Positions 1 to 9,744 of a DNA stretch of 64,000 nt are shown piece after piece. A program made the translations under genes and the position numbers. This DNA comes from Pseudomonas sp. (GTDB taxonomy: Bacteria > Pseudomonadota > Gammaproteobacteria > Pseudomonadales > Pseudomonadaceae). The notes under the pieces are model-generated. The model searched no databases, had not been told where the DNA came from, and was given only the letters and a program-made list of their open reading frames with translations. Positions within the stretch are counted from its first letter, which is position 1; each line of letters begins with the position of its first letter. The stretch lies in contig NZ_JAQGNX010000001.1 in assembly GCF_028293835.1 (NCBI RefSeq), positions 1 through 64,000 on the forward strand, read 5' to 3'.

Positions 1-605
1 TTTTTTATAACAAGCATCCCGCCATCGACTGTAGTCATATGCTTGATGGCTTGAAAGGAAAATATTGCATAATCTCCGATGCTGCCAATTGGTTGGTCAT
101 CGTATTCAGCTCCCAGCGCGTGTGCACAATCCTCAATTAGAGACAAGCTATATCGGTCAGCAATATTTCTTAACTCTTTAAGACTCGCAGGGTAGCCCGC
201 ATAATGCACAACACAAATAGCTTTTGTATTCGTAGTTATCAGGGCCTCAACCGAAGCTGGAAACAAGTTTCCAGTCGTCGCGTCAACATCGGCAAATACG
301 GGTTTTGCGCCAACTTGCAGAATAGTAGTGTTAGTTGGCTCAGCGGTCATCGAGGTCGTTATCACCTCGTCTCCCGGCATAACGCCTGACAGCAGGAACG
401 CTAAGTGTAAGGCAGCTGTGCCGCTACTCGTGGCAAGTACGTTTTTCAATTTAAATTGTTCTGAAAACCTTTTTTCGAACTGGTAAACAAACTCCCCTTC
501 TGCGATCATCCCGCTATAAAGTACTGATTCCAAAGCTGGCATCAACCGATCACGCGAAGGCATCGCGACCTTTACTAGCGGAATCATGGGGTTTTTATTT
601 GACAT
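1..605 (-). CDS. DegT/DnrJ/EryC1/StrS family PLP-dependent aminotransferase (partial, runs off left edge)
   Basis: Minus-strand reading from ATG at 605 gives MSNKNPMIPLVKVAMPSRDRLMPALESVLYSGMIAEGEFV...EDCAHALGAEYDDQPIGSIGDYAIFSFQAIKHMTTVDGGML, typical of sugar aminotransferases. Confidence 0.9.
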   Translation of the reverse strand, partial: MSNKNPMIPLVKVAMPSRDRLMPALESVLYSGMIAEGEFVYQFEKRFSEQFKLKNVLATSSGTAALHLAFLLSGVMPGDEVITTSMTAEPTNTTILQVGAKPVFADVDATTGNLFPASVEALITTNTKAICVVHYAGYPASLKELRNIADRYSLSLIEDCAHALGAEYDDQPIGSIGDYAIFSFQAIKHMTTVDGGMLVIK

Positions 606-608
606 GAT

Positions 609-1475
609 TTAGACTCTATCAAGAAATTCGATTGCAATGTAATTTAATATGGATGAATTTTTTAATTCTTTAACCATACACACCGCTGAAGGTTCAAGGC
701 TGATTTCGAAGTTCCGTTCTAGCAATTCAACAATTATCCCATCGCTTTCTAACACGTTGAATGACCACTTATTTGGTAAAGAACTCATTAACAGGTCGAC
801 GACATCACTATTCTTCCCTTGCCATTTTGCTAATGTAATTCCCTTATTTTGGGTTTCCAGAACTACTATACTTGCAAGCTCACTTCTGATTAATTTACCG
901 GTTTTTGCGAAAGGTGGTAATCCTTGTTGCTTTTTCGTACTTAATAGATCTGGCCACACATCGGTCGAATAAATTACTTTGCACGTGTTTACACATTTTT
1001 GTTCAGCAGTTCCAAACATTTCTTGTACGTTCGAAATAAACCCGTGACGGGTGTAAATCTCTGGTAGTTGAGTCCAGAGTAGCAGTGCATCAAGATTAAT
1101 TTTCTTCCCATGTTCGATCGCTTCTGACATGAGGCGATTGCTAAAGCCGTTCCCCCTCCACCCCTCCGCCACACAGACCAAACCAATCAGCCCGATGTAT
1201 CTATCATCTGCCATGCTAATTATTTTTATTATTAGCGTTGCAATTATTACCTGCTTATTCTCAGGTTCAGCATCGTATAAACCGATGCAAACAACGTTTT
1301 CATTATTATCCATCCACGGAAAATGGACTGGAAGACTGATTCCGCGCCCTTTTGACGCAAAAAAAACGTTCCATAGTAGGGTTCGGCTAGGTGCTGGTAC
1401 ACCCGCCGTGAAAACAACCGTCAGAGTGTCGGGGTTGATCACTAAGTTAAGCTCCTGCCCGAGATCATAAATCAT
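609..1475 (-). CDS. GNAT-family N-acetyltransferase with C-terminal extension
   Basis: ORF 288 aa; GLVCVAEGWRGNGFSNRLMSEAIEHGK resembles the acetyl-CoA binding motif; abuts the aminotransferase. Confidence 0.75.
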   Translation of the reverse strand: MIYDLGQELNLVINPDTLTVVFTAGVPAPSRTLLWNVFFASKGRGISLPVHFPWMDNNENVVCIGLYDAEPENKQVIIATLIIKIISMADDRYIGLIGLVCVAEGWRGNGFSNRLMSEAIEHGKKINLDALLLWTQLPEIYTRHGFISNVQEMFGTAEQKCVNTCKVIYSTDVWPDLLSTKKQQGLPPFAKTGKLIRSELASIVVLETQNKGITLAKWQGKNSDVVDLLMSSLPNKWSFNVLESDGIIVELLERNFEISLEPSAVCMVKELKNSSILNYIAIEFLDRV

Positions 1476-1548
1476 ATATCCAAGGTTAGTGCAAAATGCA
1501 ATTTTTTGCCGTCTATCGGGTGGTTACGATCTCAACCGCGCTCGCCTT

Positions 1549-1577
1549 GGAGGTCGTTCAAGCACGCTACCGCCCCA
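1549..1577 (-). promoter_or_regulatory. ops/JUMPstart-like element (GGGGCGGTAGCGTGCTTGAACGACC on minus strand)
   Basis: Contains the ops core GGCGGTAGCGTGC (minus strand of 1562-1574), in the leader between the RfaH-like gene and the GNAT/aminotransferase genes. Confidence 0.85.
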
Positions 1578-1647
1578 GGATTTACCGTTGGGTTCCTGAA
1601 AACGCGTTCATCTATTGTTCCCACTGAATCATTAGGACTCAGTGGCC

Positions 1648-2259
1648 TCACCTGTTGCAGTCGATACTCGCCATCGGTACGGTAATTTGGTGTTGACGGT
1701 TTAGAAAATGGATCAGCAAAATAACTCGCTCCTCACCGTCCATTGAAATAAAGATTGCATCAAGCTCACTGGCTGCGCCATCAATAATTCGTACATTATC
1801 GCCTAAGCTTAGCTTCATCTTCACGTCGATTTCTACTCGATCCTGAAGCTGTTTAATAAGACTATCATCCACTGCAACTGGCGCTCCACCGAAGTTGACA
1901 ACACGACTGACTCCTCGCGTCGAGCGAAGTGGTCCCCAGTTGGATTCTCGGGGGAGGAAAATAAATAGGTAACCTGGAAACAGCGACTCAGTGACCCACA
2001 TCGGCTTGCCGCGGATAATTTTTTCAAATTTCCGCTTAGGCCGAAAAATTTCATAGCCTTGGCCAGCCAGATTCTCTTCAGCACGCTCATCCTGCCGTAG
2101 CTTGCACTGGACTAGGTACCAATTTCTCTCCGTCGCGTACGTTGAGCCATCTGCAGTGGCTGTAAAAATAGTCATCATTCTTTCATCATTGACAATGCGT
2201 CCATAGCTAAGTCGGGCTAGCTGATTGAGTCTTCTGGCCATGCAACCCACCGGTTCCAT
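1648..2259 (-). CDS. rfaH: RfaH-like transcription antiterminator (NusG family); true start may be internal
   Basis: NWYLVQCKLRQDERAEENLAGQGYEIFRPKRKFEKIIRGKPMWVTESLFPGYLFIFLP is NusG/RfaH N-domain-like. Confidence 0.88.
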   Translation of the reverse strand: MEPVGCMARRLNQLARLSYGRIVNDERMMTIFTATADGSTYATERNWYLVQCKLRQDERAEENLAGQGYEIFRPKRKFEKIIRGKPMWVTESLFPGYLFIFLPRESNWGPLRSTRGVSRVVNFGGAPVAVDDSLIKQLQDRVEIDVKMKLSLGDNVRIIDGAASELDAIFISMDGEERVILLIHFLNRQHQITVPMASIDCNR

Positions 2260-2595
2260 GGGGCGATGCAGACAAAAACGGCGGTAACTCTACCCGGCAT
2301 ATATTCAACTCGCCGACACTGATTGCCTTTTGGACCGTAACGTTGAGTGCTCCTATCCCATCAAATTGCCACCTACAATTACCCTAACCTCAAGTGGTGG
2401 AAGGATAAAGCTGATGCTAAATTCTAGCAAACCTTCTGGTCCTCATGTGCAGAATCACTTTTCGATAGGGCGTTCGCGCGTGTAGTAATAGGGAGGCACG
2501 CACATCTCCGCGTTGTATCAAACCAACTCCGAGCGATCATGCCCCCAACAGTAAATAAATGAAGCAACCTGACGCTGCTCGGATATTAGCTATCC

Positions 2596-3648
2596 CTATC
2601 GACTCCGACCTTTTCGAACTAAAATCAAATGGCGGAACAGAGCGATCAGCAAACCTAAACCTCCACCCAGAATCATGCCTACTGCAACGATTAAAAGCTT
2701 TTTCGGTTTAATAGGACGATCTGGTTGTTCTACAGAGCCATCAACCCTATAAACCGACACTGCATTAGGATTAACTTGCATATTCTTGTAGAAGCTCTGT
2801 TTAATTTGCAATGATCGAAGAGAAACAATGAACGGGTCATTCGACTTACGTTCGTCGAGATTTCTGATTTCAGCCTCAAGCGCCTTGGTCCCACGCATAT
2901 AGGTTAGTTCGCCATTCATTGCGGCTGAAACTTCTGCCGCAACGTTGCCCGAAATTATTGGAGGGTCCGTAAGGTGGATAGCTTGTGCTATTTTTAACGC
3001 TTCATGCAATTGGGTTATGGAGTCTGCGCGGATTTTATCTTCGGTCTCCTGTAACGTTATAATTTGTTGACCTAAATTGCGTGCACGAACCTCCGCCTCA
3101 CGGGCAACGTTTTTAATCACTTCGTTTTTAGCTGCGACACCAGCCCGAGCAACAAATGCTTTAGTCCACTCTGTAGCTTGAGCTGGATTTTGACTCTGGA
3201 CACTTACCGAATAACGATCTGGTTGCTCTTTTGTAGGAAGCCCTATAGCCAAATCGTTCAAATACTCAGAATATAAACCATCTTGTGATCCGACTCTTCT
3301 AGCCTCTGGCAATGAAGGTAAATACACCTCTACAAAAAATGCCCTGCGCAAATCCTCGCTTTGAAGATTTCTGATAAAAACGTCATATATATCTCTTATA
3401 GAAAATGGAACAAGTTCAGCCGCTGTCGTCCGCCCGTAATTGAAATCGGCGATCTCATTCGACGTCGGAGGTTGCAAAAAAATGCGAGCCTCGTAGATAG
3501 GTTTAGTCAGAAGTGCATAGGCAGCAGCGATGGCGGTTACAAGTACCGCTACGCTCACGATCAGAAGCTTTTGCTTCCAAAGGACACCTAATAATTCGAA
3601 CAGATCAATTTCATCCGCATCCTGCGTGCTTGCTGAGTTATTCACCAT
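2596..3648 (-). CDS. wzz: Wzz/chain-length determinant family protein
   Basis: N-terminal TM, C-terminal TM with PxxP-type segment (DRPIKPKKLLIVAVGMILGGGLGLLIALF). Confidence 0.9.
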   Translation of the reverse strand: MVNNSASTQDADEIDLFELLGVLWKQKLLIVSVAVLVTAIAAAYALLTKPIYEARIFLQPPTSNEIADFNYGRTTAAELVPFSIRDIYDVFIRNLQSEDLRRAFFVEVYLPSLPEARRVGSQDGLYSEYLNDLAIGLPTKEQPDRYSVSVQSQNPAQATEWTKAFVARAGVAAKNEVIKNVAREAEVRARNLGQQIITLQETEDKIRADSITQLHEALKIAQAIHLTDPPIISGNVAAEVSAAMNGELTYMRGTKALEAEIRNLDERKSNDPFIVSLRSLQIKQSFYKNMQVNPNAVSVYRVDGSVEQPDRPIKPKKLLIVAVGMILGGGLGLLIALFRHLILVRKGRSR

Positions 3649-3762
3649 TTTGGATCTCTGGCCTTATTTGACATTGGTTAGCTTGGTTTTACCCAGCCCT
3701 TGCTTTGATTTTGTGAAGAATGATGATGCCACAATACTGCAGAATCAAACTTCGTTTTGCTC

Positions 3763-4656
3763 CTAGCGACCCTGCTCGTCCAGCAGCTTCTGCAAATACA
3801 GCCCGTAGCCGGTCTTTTTCAACCGGCTCGCTTGTTCGCCCAATTTCGCCGCGTCAATCCAACCCGAATTGAACGCGATCTCTTCCAGACAAGCGACCTT
3901 CAAACCCTGACGCTGCTCAATTGTGTGAACAAAATGACTCGCCTCAAGCAGCGACTCATGAGTCCCGGTATCCAGCCAGGCGAAGCCACGACCCAATATC
4001 TCTACATTGAGGCTCTGCTGTTCGAGATAGGCGAGGTTGACGTCGGTGATTTCCAGCTCGCCCCGCTCGGAAGGCTTGATGCTTTTAGCAATTTCCACGA
4101 CCTGGTTGTCATAGAAATACAGGCCAGTGACCGCATAATTCGATTTCGGCACAGGCGGTTTTTCTTCAATGCTCAGGGCACGGCCAGATTTATCGAACTC
4201 GACTACACCAAAGCGCTCGGGATCGGCTACGTGGTAGCCGAACACCGTTGCCCCGTGAGTCTGGTCGTTAGCGGAGCGCAGGTTGTCGGAAAAGTGCTGG
4301 CCGTAAAATATGTTATCGCCCAGGATCAAGCAGCATGGGTCTTTGCCAATGAACGCTTCGCCGATGATGAAAGCCTGGGCCAAGCCATCAGGGGTAGGCT
4401 GTTCGGCGTACGTCAGCTGAATACCGTATTGACTACCATCTCCTAACAGCTTACGGAAGGAAGGGAGATCCTCCGGAGTAGAAATGATCAAGACTTCACG
4501 CATGCCGGCGAGCATCAGAACCGACAACGGATAGAAAATCATCGGCTTGTCGAAGATTGGCAGCATCTGTTTAGACACACCCAGCGTCAGGGGATGCAGG
4601 CGCGTGCCCGAACCACCAGCGAGGATAATGCCTTTACGAACAGGGGTGGTGGTCAT
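3763..4656 (-). CDS. rmlA: Glucose-1-phosphate thymidylyltransferase
   Basis: [53 protein letters not shown]. Confidence 0.97.
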   Translation of the reverse strand: MTTTPVRKGIILAGGSGTRLHPLTLGVSKQMLPIFDKPMIFYPLSVLMLAGMREVLIISTPEDLPSFRKLLGDGSQYGIQLTYAEQPTPDGLAQAFIIGEAFIGKDPCCLILGDNIFYGQHFSDNLRSANDQTHGATVFGYHVADPERFGVVEFDKSGRALSIEEKPPVPKSNYAVTGLYFYDNQVVEIAKSIKPSERGELEITDVNLAYLEQQSLNVEILGRGFAWLDTGTHESLLEASHFVHTIEQRQGLKVACLEEIAFNSGWIDAAKLGEQASRLKKTGYGLYLQKLLDEQGR

Positions 4657-4964
4657 CTAGTCAGGGCTTCCGTAAGCATTCGGGTTACTCCACTTTGCCA
4701 ATCCGGCAAGTGCAGCGAAAAAAGTCGCGCAGTTTCTGAGTATCCAGACGAAAATTCAAGTGGTCGCCGAGCAGGTATTGGATAAGCCGCAGTAGCCATT
4801 GGTTCAACTTCCTCGACGGACGATCTTTCGCCGGCAGTCGCAGGATGGAAAACACCATGATTAGTGGAAGATTGCGACGCTGTTCGTAATCCACCCAGCA
4901 TATTGAGCAAGCGCTGTAGCTCCCAATCTACCTGGCTGTTTTTCCCTAACAACCAAATCTTCAT
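4653..4964 (-). pseudogene. rmlD: Remnant of rmlD (dTDP-4-dehydrorhamnose reductase): N- and C-terminal ends with the middle lost
   Basis: N-term [21 protein letters not shown]-term AAYPIPARRPLEF...LPDWQSGVTRMLTEAL; central RLDTQKLRDFF is in another frame (4685-4894 ORF); about 100 aa versus about 300 aa expected. Confidence 0.88.
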
Positions 4965-6037
4965 GGCTTGCCTGAGGCTGTCGTGTAGTGGGCATCAATC
5001 CACTGCTGATAAGCACCGCTCTTTACGTGTGCAACCCATTCCGGGTTATCCAGGTACCACGCCACGGTTTTGCGAATGCCTGACTCGAATGTCTCTTGGG
5101 GCACCCAACCCAGCTCTCGCTGAATCTTGCTGGCATCGATTGCGTAGCGCAGGTCATGCCCTGGCCGATCTTGTACGTAAGTGATCAAACTCGCGTGCGG
5201 GCGGAATTTTGAATCAGGTCTTAGCTCATCAAGCAATTCACACAGCGTGTGGACGACATCGAGATTCTGCTTCTCGTTGTGGCCACCGATGTTGTAGGTC
5301 TCGCCGACCTTTCCAATGGAAACGACCTGGTACAACGCTCGGGCGTGGTCTTCCACATACAACCAATCGCGCACTTGATTGCCTTTGCCGTATACCGGCA
5401 GCGGCTTGCCTTCCAAAGCGTTAAGGATGATCAGCGGGATCAACTTCTCAGGAAAATGGTACGGGCCGTAGTTGTTCGAGCAGTTGGTTACCAAAATGGG
5501 CAGGCCGTAGGTACGGCTCCAGGCGCGGACCAGATGGTCGGAGCTGGCTTTGCTGGCCGAGTAGGGTGAGCTCGGCTGGTAAGGTGTCTCTTCGGTGAAG
5601 AGGTCATCGGGTGCTGCCAGGTCGCCGTACACTTCATCCGTGGAGATGTGATGAAAGCGGAAGGCGGCCTTGCGAACGTCGTCGAGGCCGTTCAAATAGT
5701 GTCGGGCCACTTCCAACAAGGTGTAAGTGCCGATGATATTGGTCTGGATAAACGTCGACGGGCCGGTGATTGAGCGATCCACATGGGACTCTGCGGCCAG
5801 ATGCATCACGACGTCAGGATTATGATCGCGAAATACTCGCTCAACGTCATCGCGATTACAAATGTCGACCCGCTCGAACGCGTAACGTGAGTCATTAGCC
5901 ACCTCAGCGAGAGACTCTAAATTGCCCGCGTAGGTCAGTTTATCGACGTTCACTACAGAATCAGAGGTGCTGGTAATAATGTGGCGGATGACAGCGGACC
6001 CGATAAAGCCTGCACCGCCAGTGACTAAAATCTTCAC
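4961..6037 (-). CDS. rmlB: dTDP-glucose 4,6-dehydratase (GTG start at 6037; ORF extends to 6088)
   Basis: [21 protein letters not shown]...[17 protein letters not shown]...[14 protein letters not shown]. Confidence 0.96.
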   Translation of the reverse strand: MKILVTGGAGFIGSAVIRHIITSTSDSVVNVDKLTYAGNLESLAEVANDSRYAFERVDICNRDDVERVFRDHNPDVVMHLAAESHVDRSITGPSTFIQTNIIGTYTLLEVARHYLNGLDDVRKAAFRFHHISTDEVYGDLAAPDDLFTEETPYQPSSPYSASKASSDHLVRAWSRTYGLPILVTNCSNNYGPYHFPEKLIPLIILNALEGKPLPVYGKGNQVRDWLYVEDHARALYQVVSIGKVGETYNIGGHNEKQNLDVVHTLCELLDELRPDSKFRPHASLITYVQDRPGHDLRYAIDASKIQRELGWVPQETFESGIRKTVAWYLDNPEWVAHVKSGAYQQWIDAHYTTASGKP

Positions 6038-6326
6038 GCGAATCAAATCCCTGATTGATTGGGCCAAGTGTAGGAAAGTCTTGTCCAATCTTTAAATAGA
6101 CTACCGCCCCGCCCCTCAGCAAAGGGAGCGGTCGACTGAGACCGGCGATGTGACAGCCGAGCTTGACGGCTCAATGCGCCATCTTACCGCTAAAACGTGC
6201 TTTGTTATTAATACAAACATATTTTATCTAGACGATTTTTTCGTTATAAACGAACGGTTATGAAAATAGCGTTGGCGTGACCCGAACCAAACATATGCTG
6301 ATCCGAGTCATGCCTAAAAAAAAAAC

Positions 6327-7787
6327 TTAGCTGCCAGCGATCACGACCTCCCCTTCCCGCTTCGCCAGCGAATACTTCCTACGTAAAACCTCACTCAAAG
6401 CCTTCTTCGCCCCAGCCTCCCCATGAACCAGCCTGATCTCCGAAGGCCACTCATCCATACCCGTCACAAAATCCACCAATCCCTGCTGATCAGCATGAGC
6501 GGAATAGCCGCCTAAGGTAGTGACGGCTGCACGAACCACGTAGCGATCTTTGTCCAGCTCAACATACCCGCCCCGTGGACCATGAGCCTGGAGCGCTGCC
6601 CCTGGAGTTCCTTTGGCCTGGTAGCCGACGAAGATCACGTTATGACGGCTGTCACCCAGCATGGCTTTCAAGTAGTTAACGATTCGGCCACCTGCGCACA
6701 TCCCGTGGCCAGCAATCACAATCGCCGGGCGAGCGGTGCTTGTCAGGTAATTAACGGTTCGCAGGTGTTGGTCGTGGCTGTCGATGGTGACCAATTGAGA
6801 GAACTTGAGCGGTGTGCGACCGCTTTCGAGCCGAGCCGATGCTTCGGCATCCCAGGTATCGTCGAATTGCTGATAAACCTTTGTGATGCGACTTGCCAGC
6901 GGAGAATCGAGGATGATCGGCAACTGCGGCCAGTTAACGGTTTCGCCTCGCTGATTGTCCCCTTGCGTAAGGTAGGTGTTGTGCCCAAGCGCTTTGCGGT
7001 GAAGGATGTCCTCGATCTCGTAGAGCAGCTCTTGAGTACGGCCCAGGCTGAACGCGGGGATTAATATCGTGCCGTTGTCTTCAAGCGCTTTATCGATAGC
7101 CTGCTCCAGGCGCAGGTGACGGGTCGTGCGGTCTTCATGCAGACGATCACCGTAGGTACTTTCCAACAGCAGAATATCCGCACGCTCCGGGGATTTGGGG
7201 CTTGGCAATAGGGGGGTGTGCGACGCACCCAGGTCACCGGAGAACACCACGCGCTGCTGCCTGTTTTCCACGTGATAAACCATGTCGCATTCGACGTAGG
7301 CCGAGCCTAAGACATGGCCGGCGCGCTGCAGGCGAATACGACAGGTCAGTTCCGGCAAGCTAATAAGGTCGAACCACGTATTGAAGGGCAACGCGATGGT
7401 GCGCTTGGCAATCAGCTCAAGGTATTGGTCAACCTCTTTCTGGGTACGACCGACTTGAAGCCGAAAGGCATCTTCCAGAACCAGAGGCATCAGCTGAGCC
7501 GAGGGCTCGCTGCAGAGTATCGGGCCCGAGAAGCCCGCCGCCAACAACTGAGGGATGCGACCGATGTGGTCGGCATGAACATGAGTCACGATAAGCGCTT
7601 TGATGGTTTTTAGCGAAAACAGCACTGCGGATTGCGCGGCCGCAGCCTCCTTTCCGTTGCCGACATCAGAACCTTGAAACAAGCCACAATCAATCAGGAA
7701 GCTATGCTCGGCATCAACACACAGTTGATGACATGAACCGGTAACGCCTTGTGTAGCACCGTGATGAATGATCTCAGGAAAAAGCAT
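6327..7787 (-). CDS. MBL-fold metallo-hydrolase with beta-CASP/RNA specificity domain
   Basis: THVHADHIGRIPQL, ESTYGDRLHE, IAGHGMCAGGRIVNYL, GYSAHADQQGL motifs. Confidence 0.92.
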   Translation of the reverse strand: MLFPEIIHHGATQGVTGSCHQLCVDAEHSFLIDCGLFQGSDVGNGKEAAAAQSAVLFSLKTIKALIVTHVHADHIGRIPQLLAAGFSGPILCSEPSAQLMPLVLEDAFRLQVGRTQKEVDQYLELIAKRTIALPFNTWFDLISLPELTCRIRLQRAGHVLGSAYVECDMVYHVENRQQRVVFSGDLGASHTPLLPSPKSPERADILLLESTYGDRLHEDRTTRHLRLEQAIDKALEDNGTILIPAFSLGRTQELLYEIEDILHRKALGHNTYLTQGDNQRGETVNWPQLPIILDSPLASRITKVYQQFDDTWDAEASARLESGRTPLKFSQLVTIDSHDQHLRTVNYLTSTARPAIVIAGHGMCAGGRIVNYLKAMLGDSRHNVIFVGYQAKGTPGAALQAHGPRGGYVELDKDRYVVRAAVTTLGGYSAHADQQGLVDFVTGMDEWPSEIRLVHGEAGAKKALSEVLRRKYSLAKREGEVVIAGS

Positions 7788-7931
7788 GCGACTCCCTTGG
7801 GTAAAGCGATTTTGAGGCGCAATTAGCCCATAAAAAACAGGCTAATGCAGCCAAACCAAGGGGGAAATAAGCGGCTAACGTTTTACAAAATCTTTCTGCC
7901 GCAGTAAGGCGGCGGGATTAAAGACCGAAGA

Positions 7932-8171
7932 TCAGGCGGTTTTAACCCCTTTGGGTCGCTTGCGCAGTGAAGCGACCCAACTTAGCAGCGGCCCGATCAT
8001 CATTCCGACGAGCAGTGCCAGAATAATAGGGATTGCTACCGACATCTGCGGCCCCGCCCAACCAAGAAAGACCAACGCAACAGGCTGTTGGTTTTCCAAC
8101 ATGAACACTACCGTCGCCAGAACTACCAGCGATGTGATTAAGACAAAGATGACGCGTTTCAAGTTGCGCAT
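7932..8171 (-). CDS. LapA-domain (lipopolysaccharide assembly protein A-like) small membrane protein
   Basis: 79 aa, two TM segments, adjacent to ihfB as in other Pseudomonas. Confidence 0.8.
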   Translation of the reverse strand: MRNLKRVIFVLITSLVVLATVVFMLENQQPVALVFLGWAGPQMSVAIPIILALLVGMMIGPLLSWVASLRKRPKGVKTA

Positions 8172-8195
8172 TTGGCGCTCCTGTCTACTGGAGCA

Positions 8196-8492
8196 TTAAT
8201 AGCCCTCTTCCTCGTCTTCATTGACCCGGTCGCGCAATTCTTTTCCCGGTTTGAAGTGAGGGACGAACTTGCCATCCAGGCTAACGGATTGGCCAGTCTT
8301 CGGGTTCCGGCCTACGCGGGGGGCACGGTAATGAAGGGAGAAGCTGCCAAAGCCACGTATCTCGATGCGATCACCGGTGGCGAGGCATTGGGACATTTGC
8401 TCAAGCATTGTCTTGATGGCCAGCTCGACATCCTTGGATGAGAGCAGTCCCTGATGGGTGACAATTCGTTCGATCAACTCCGACTTCGTCAT
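8196..8492 (-). CDS. ihfB: Integration host factor subunit beta
   Basis: [67 protein letters not shown]. Confidence 0.98.
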   Translation of the reverse strand: MTKSELIERIVTHQGLLSSKDVELAIKTMLEQMSQCLATGDRIEIRGFGSFSLHYRAPRVGRNPKTGQSVSLDGKFVPHFKPGKELRDRVNEDEEEGY

Positions 8493-8656
8493 ATTTTTCC
8501 CTTCTGTTTCAAGCAGCTAGGTAAAGCGCTTCAAAGGTTTTAGCATGACTTGAAGGATTTGAACAGTCCGAGGGTTGACTTATCTGGATGGACGAATGGG
8601 CTCGAGTGCTACGGATGTTATTTTTCACAAAACGACTGCACGAAGGTCCCTGCTGA

Positions 8657-8938
8657 CTAATGGCAAACGATCAGCATGCGGCGACTAAAATAGCCTGCAG
8701 GGTTCCAGCCAAACGCATAGTCATCGGGATCTTCTTTGACATCGCTGGACTTGGCGATGACCTTGTAAGCGCGGGGGCGGCACACATGCTCGGCCCGGGT
8801 ATAGCACCGGTCCCAGTTGGAAAACATACCTGAACATTCAACCCGTACCGCGCTTTGACCGCGTACGGCTTTGGTTTTTTGGGCGGAGGAACAACCGGCA
8901 AGTGTGATTATTAGCAGCAATATTATAACTTGGCGCAT
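8657..8938 (-). CDS. Putative small lipoprotein
   Basis: Lipobox LAGC at N-terminus (MRQVIILLLIITLAGCSS). Confidence 0.65.
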   Translation of the reverse strand: MRQVIILLLIITLAGCSSAQKTKAVRGQSAVRVECSGMFSNWDRCYTRAEHVCRPRAYKVIAKSSDVKEDPDDYAFGWNPAGYFSRRMLIVCH

Positions 8939-9117
8939 GTATTCCCTTATGCGGGCGTGTGCCCGGCGACATCTCGGAGATGCTCTGAGTCTAGCCGGGT
9001 ATGGGCCTGACTGTCTGCATCGGAAAGATAAGCGCGGGACGCGGGAATATTCCTACAGAAAATGTTGGAGGCGGGACTCTCGGGCCGGGCGGTCTATGCG
9101 GGCGGATTGCAGACAGC

Positions 9118-9143
9118 AAAAAGCCCGGATAACCGGGCTTTTT
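9118..9143 (-). terminator. Rho-independent terminator
   Basis: AAAAAGCCCGGATAACCGGGCTTTTT just downstream of the 9172-9408 minus-strand gene. Confidence 0.85.
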
Positions 9144-9171
9144 GGCTGACCCCTGTAGGGCTGTCAGTCAA

Positions 9172-9408
9172 TCAATAGCGCTGATACTGCGAACCGAACT
9201 CTTTGCGGTTTTCAGCGACGATCACGTTGCCGTGCAGGTTAGCTTCCAGACGATCAAACGTCTTGGCTGTGTTGTCAGCAACGCGGACGTGATCCGATTC
9301 AGCGACAACCACCGGCTTGGCGGCCGACGTGCTGGTCATAGGGCTGGCGAAGGCTGAAGTAGCGGCCAGAACCGAAAGGGCAAAGCCGAAAGCGATGGTA
9401 GTTTTCAT
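9172..9408 (-). CDS. Small exported hypothetical protein
   Basis: 78 aa with signal peptide MKTTIAFGFALSVLAATSAFA. Confidence 0.7.
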   Translation of the reverse strand: MKTTIAFGFALSVLAATSAFASPMTSTSAAKPVVVAESDHVRVADNTAKTFDRLEANLHGNVIVAENRKEFGSQYQRY

Positions 9409-9698
9409 GGTTAAGCTCCAGTAGGTAGTTCAAGAGAGGTTGTTGGAAGCGATGGCGCTAAGTTACCGCCCTGCCCTTCATATGAAAAACCACGGGTAAG
9501 CATGATGACTATTGTTGGTGTTGATTCGTGGGGTTCGCCGACGGAGGTCGGTGTATCAGGCGACACCGAGTTGTGGCCATTTGCGGGTAAGCCTGTTCCA
9601 CAGGATCCATAGGAGGGTCCGCCACGTCTTCGACGCCGCGCTGTCGCGCAGCAAACACAAACCTGTAGGTGCAGGGCCTTCACTAAATCGCAGGCATG

Positions 9699-9726
9699 AA
9701 AAAGGGCGACCGAAGTCGCCCTTTTT
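9699..9726 (-). terminator. Rho-independent terminator of rpsA
   Basis: AAAAGGGCGACCGAAGTCGCCCTTTTT 3' of rpsA. Confidence 0.85.
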
Positions 9727-9744
9727 CTAATGGTTAATCAGAAC

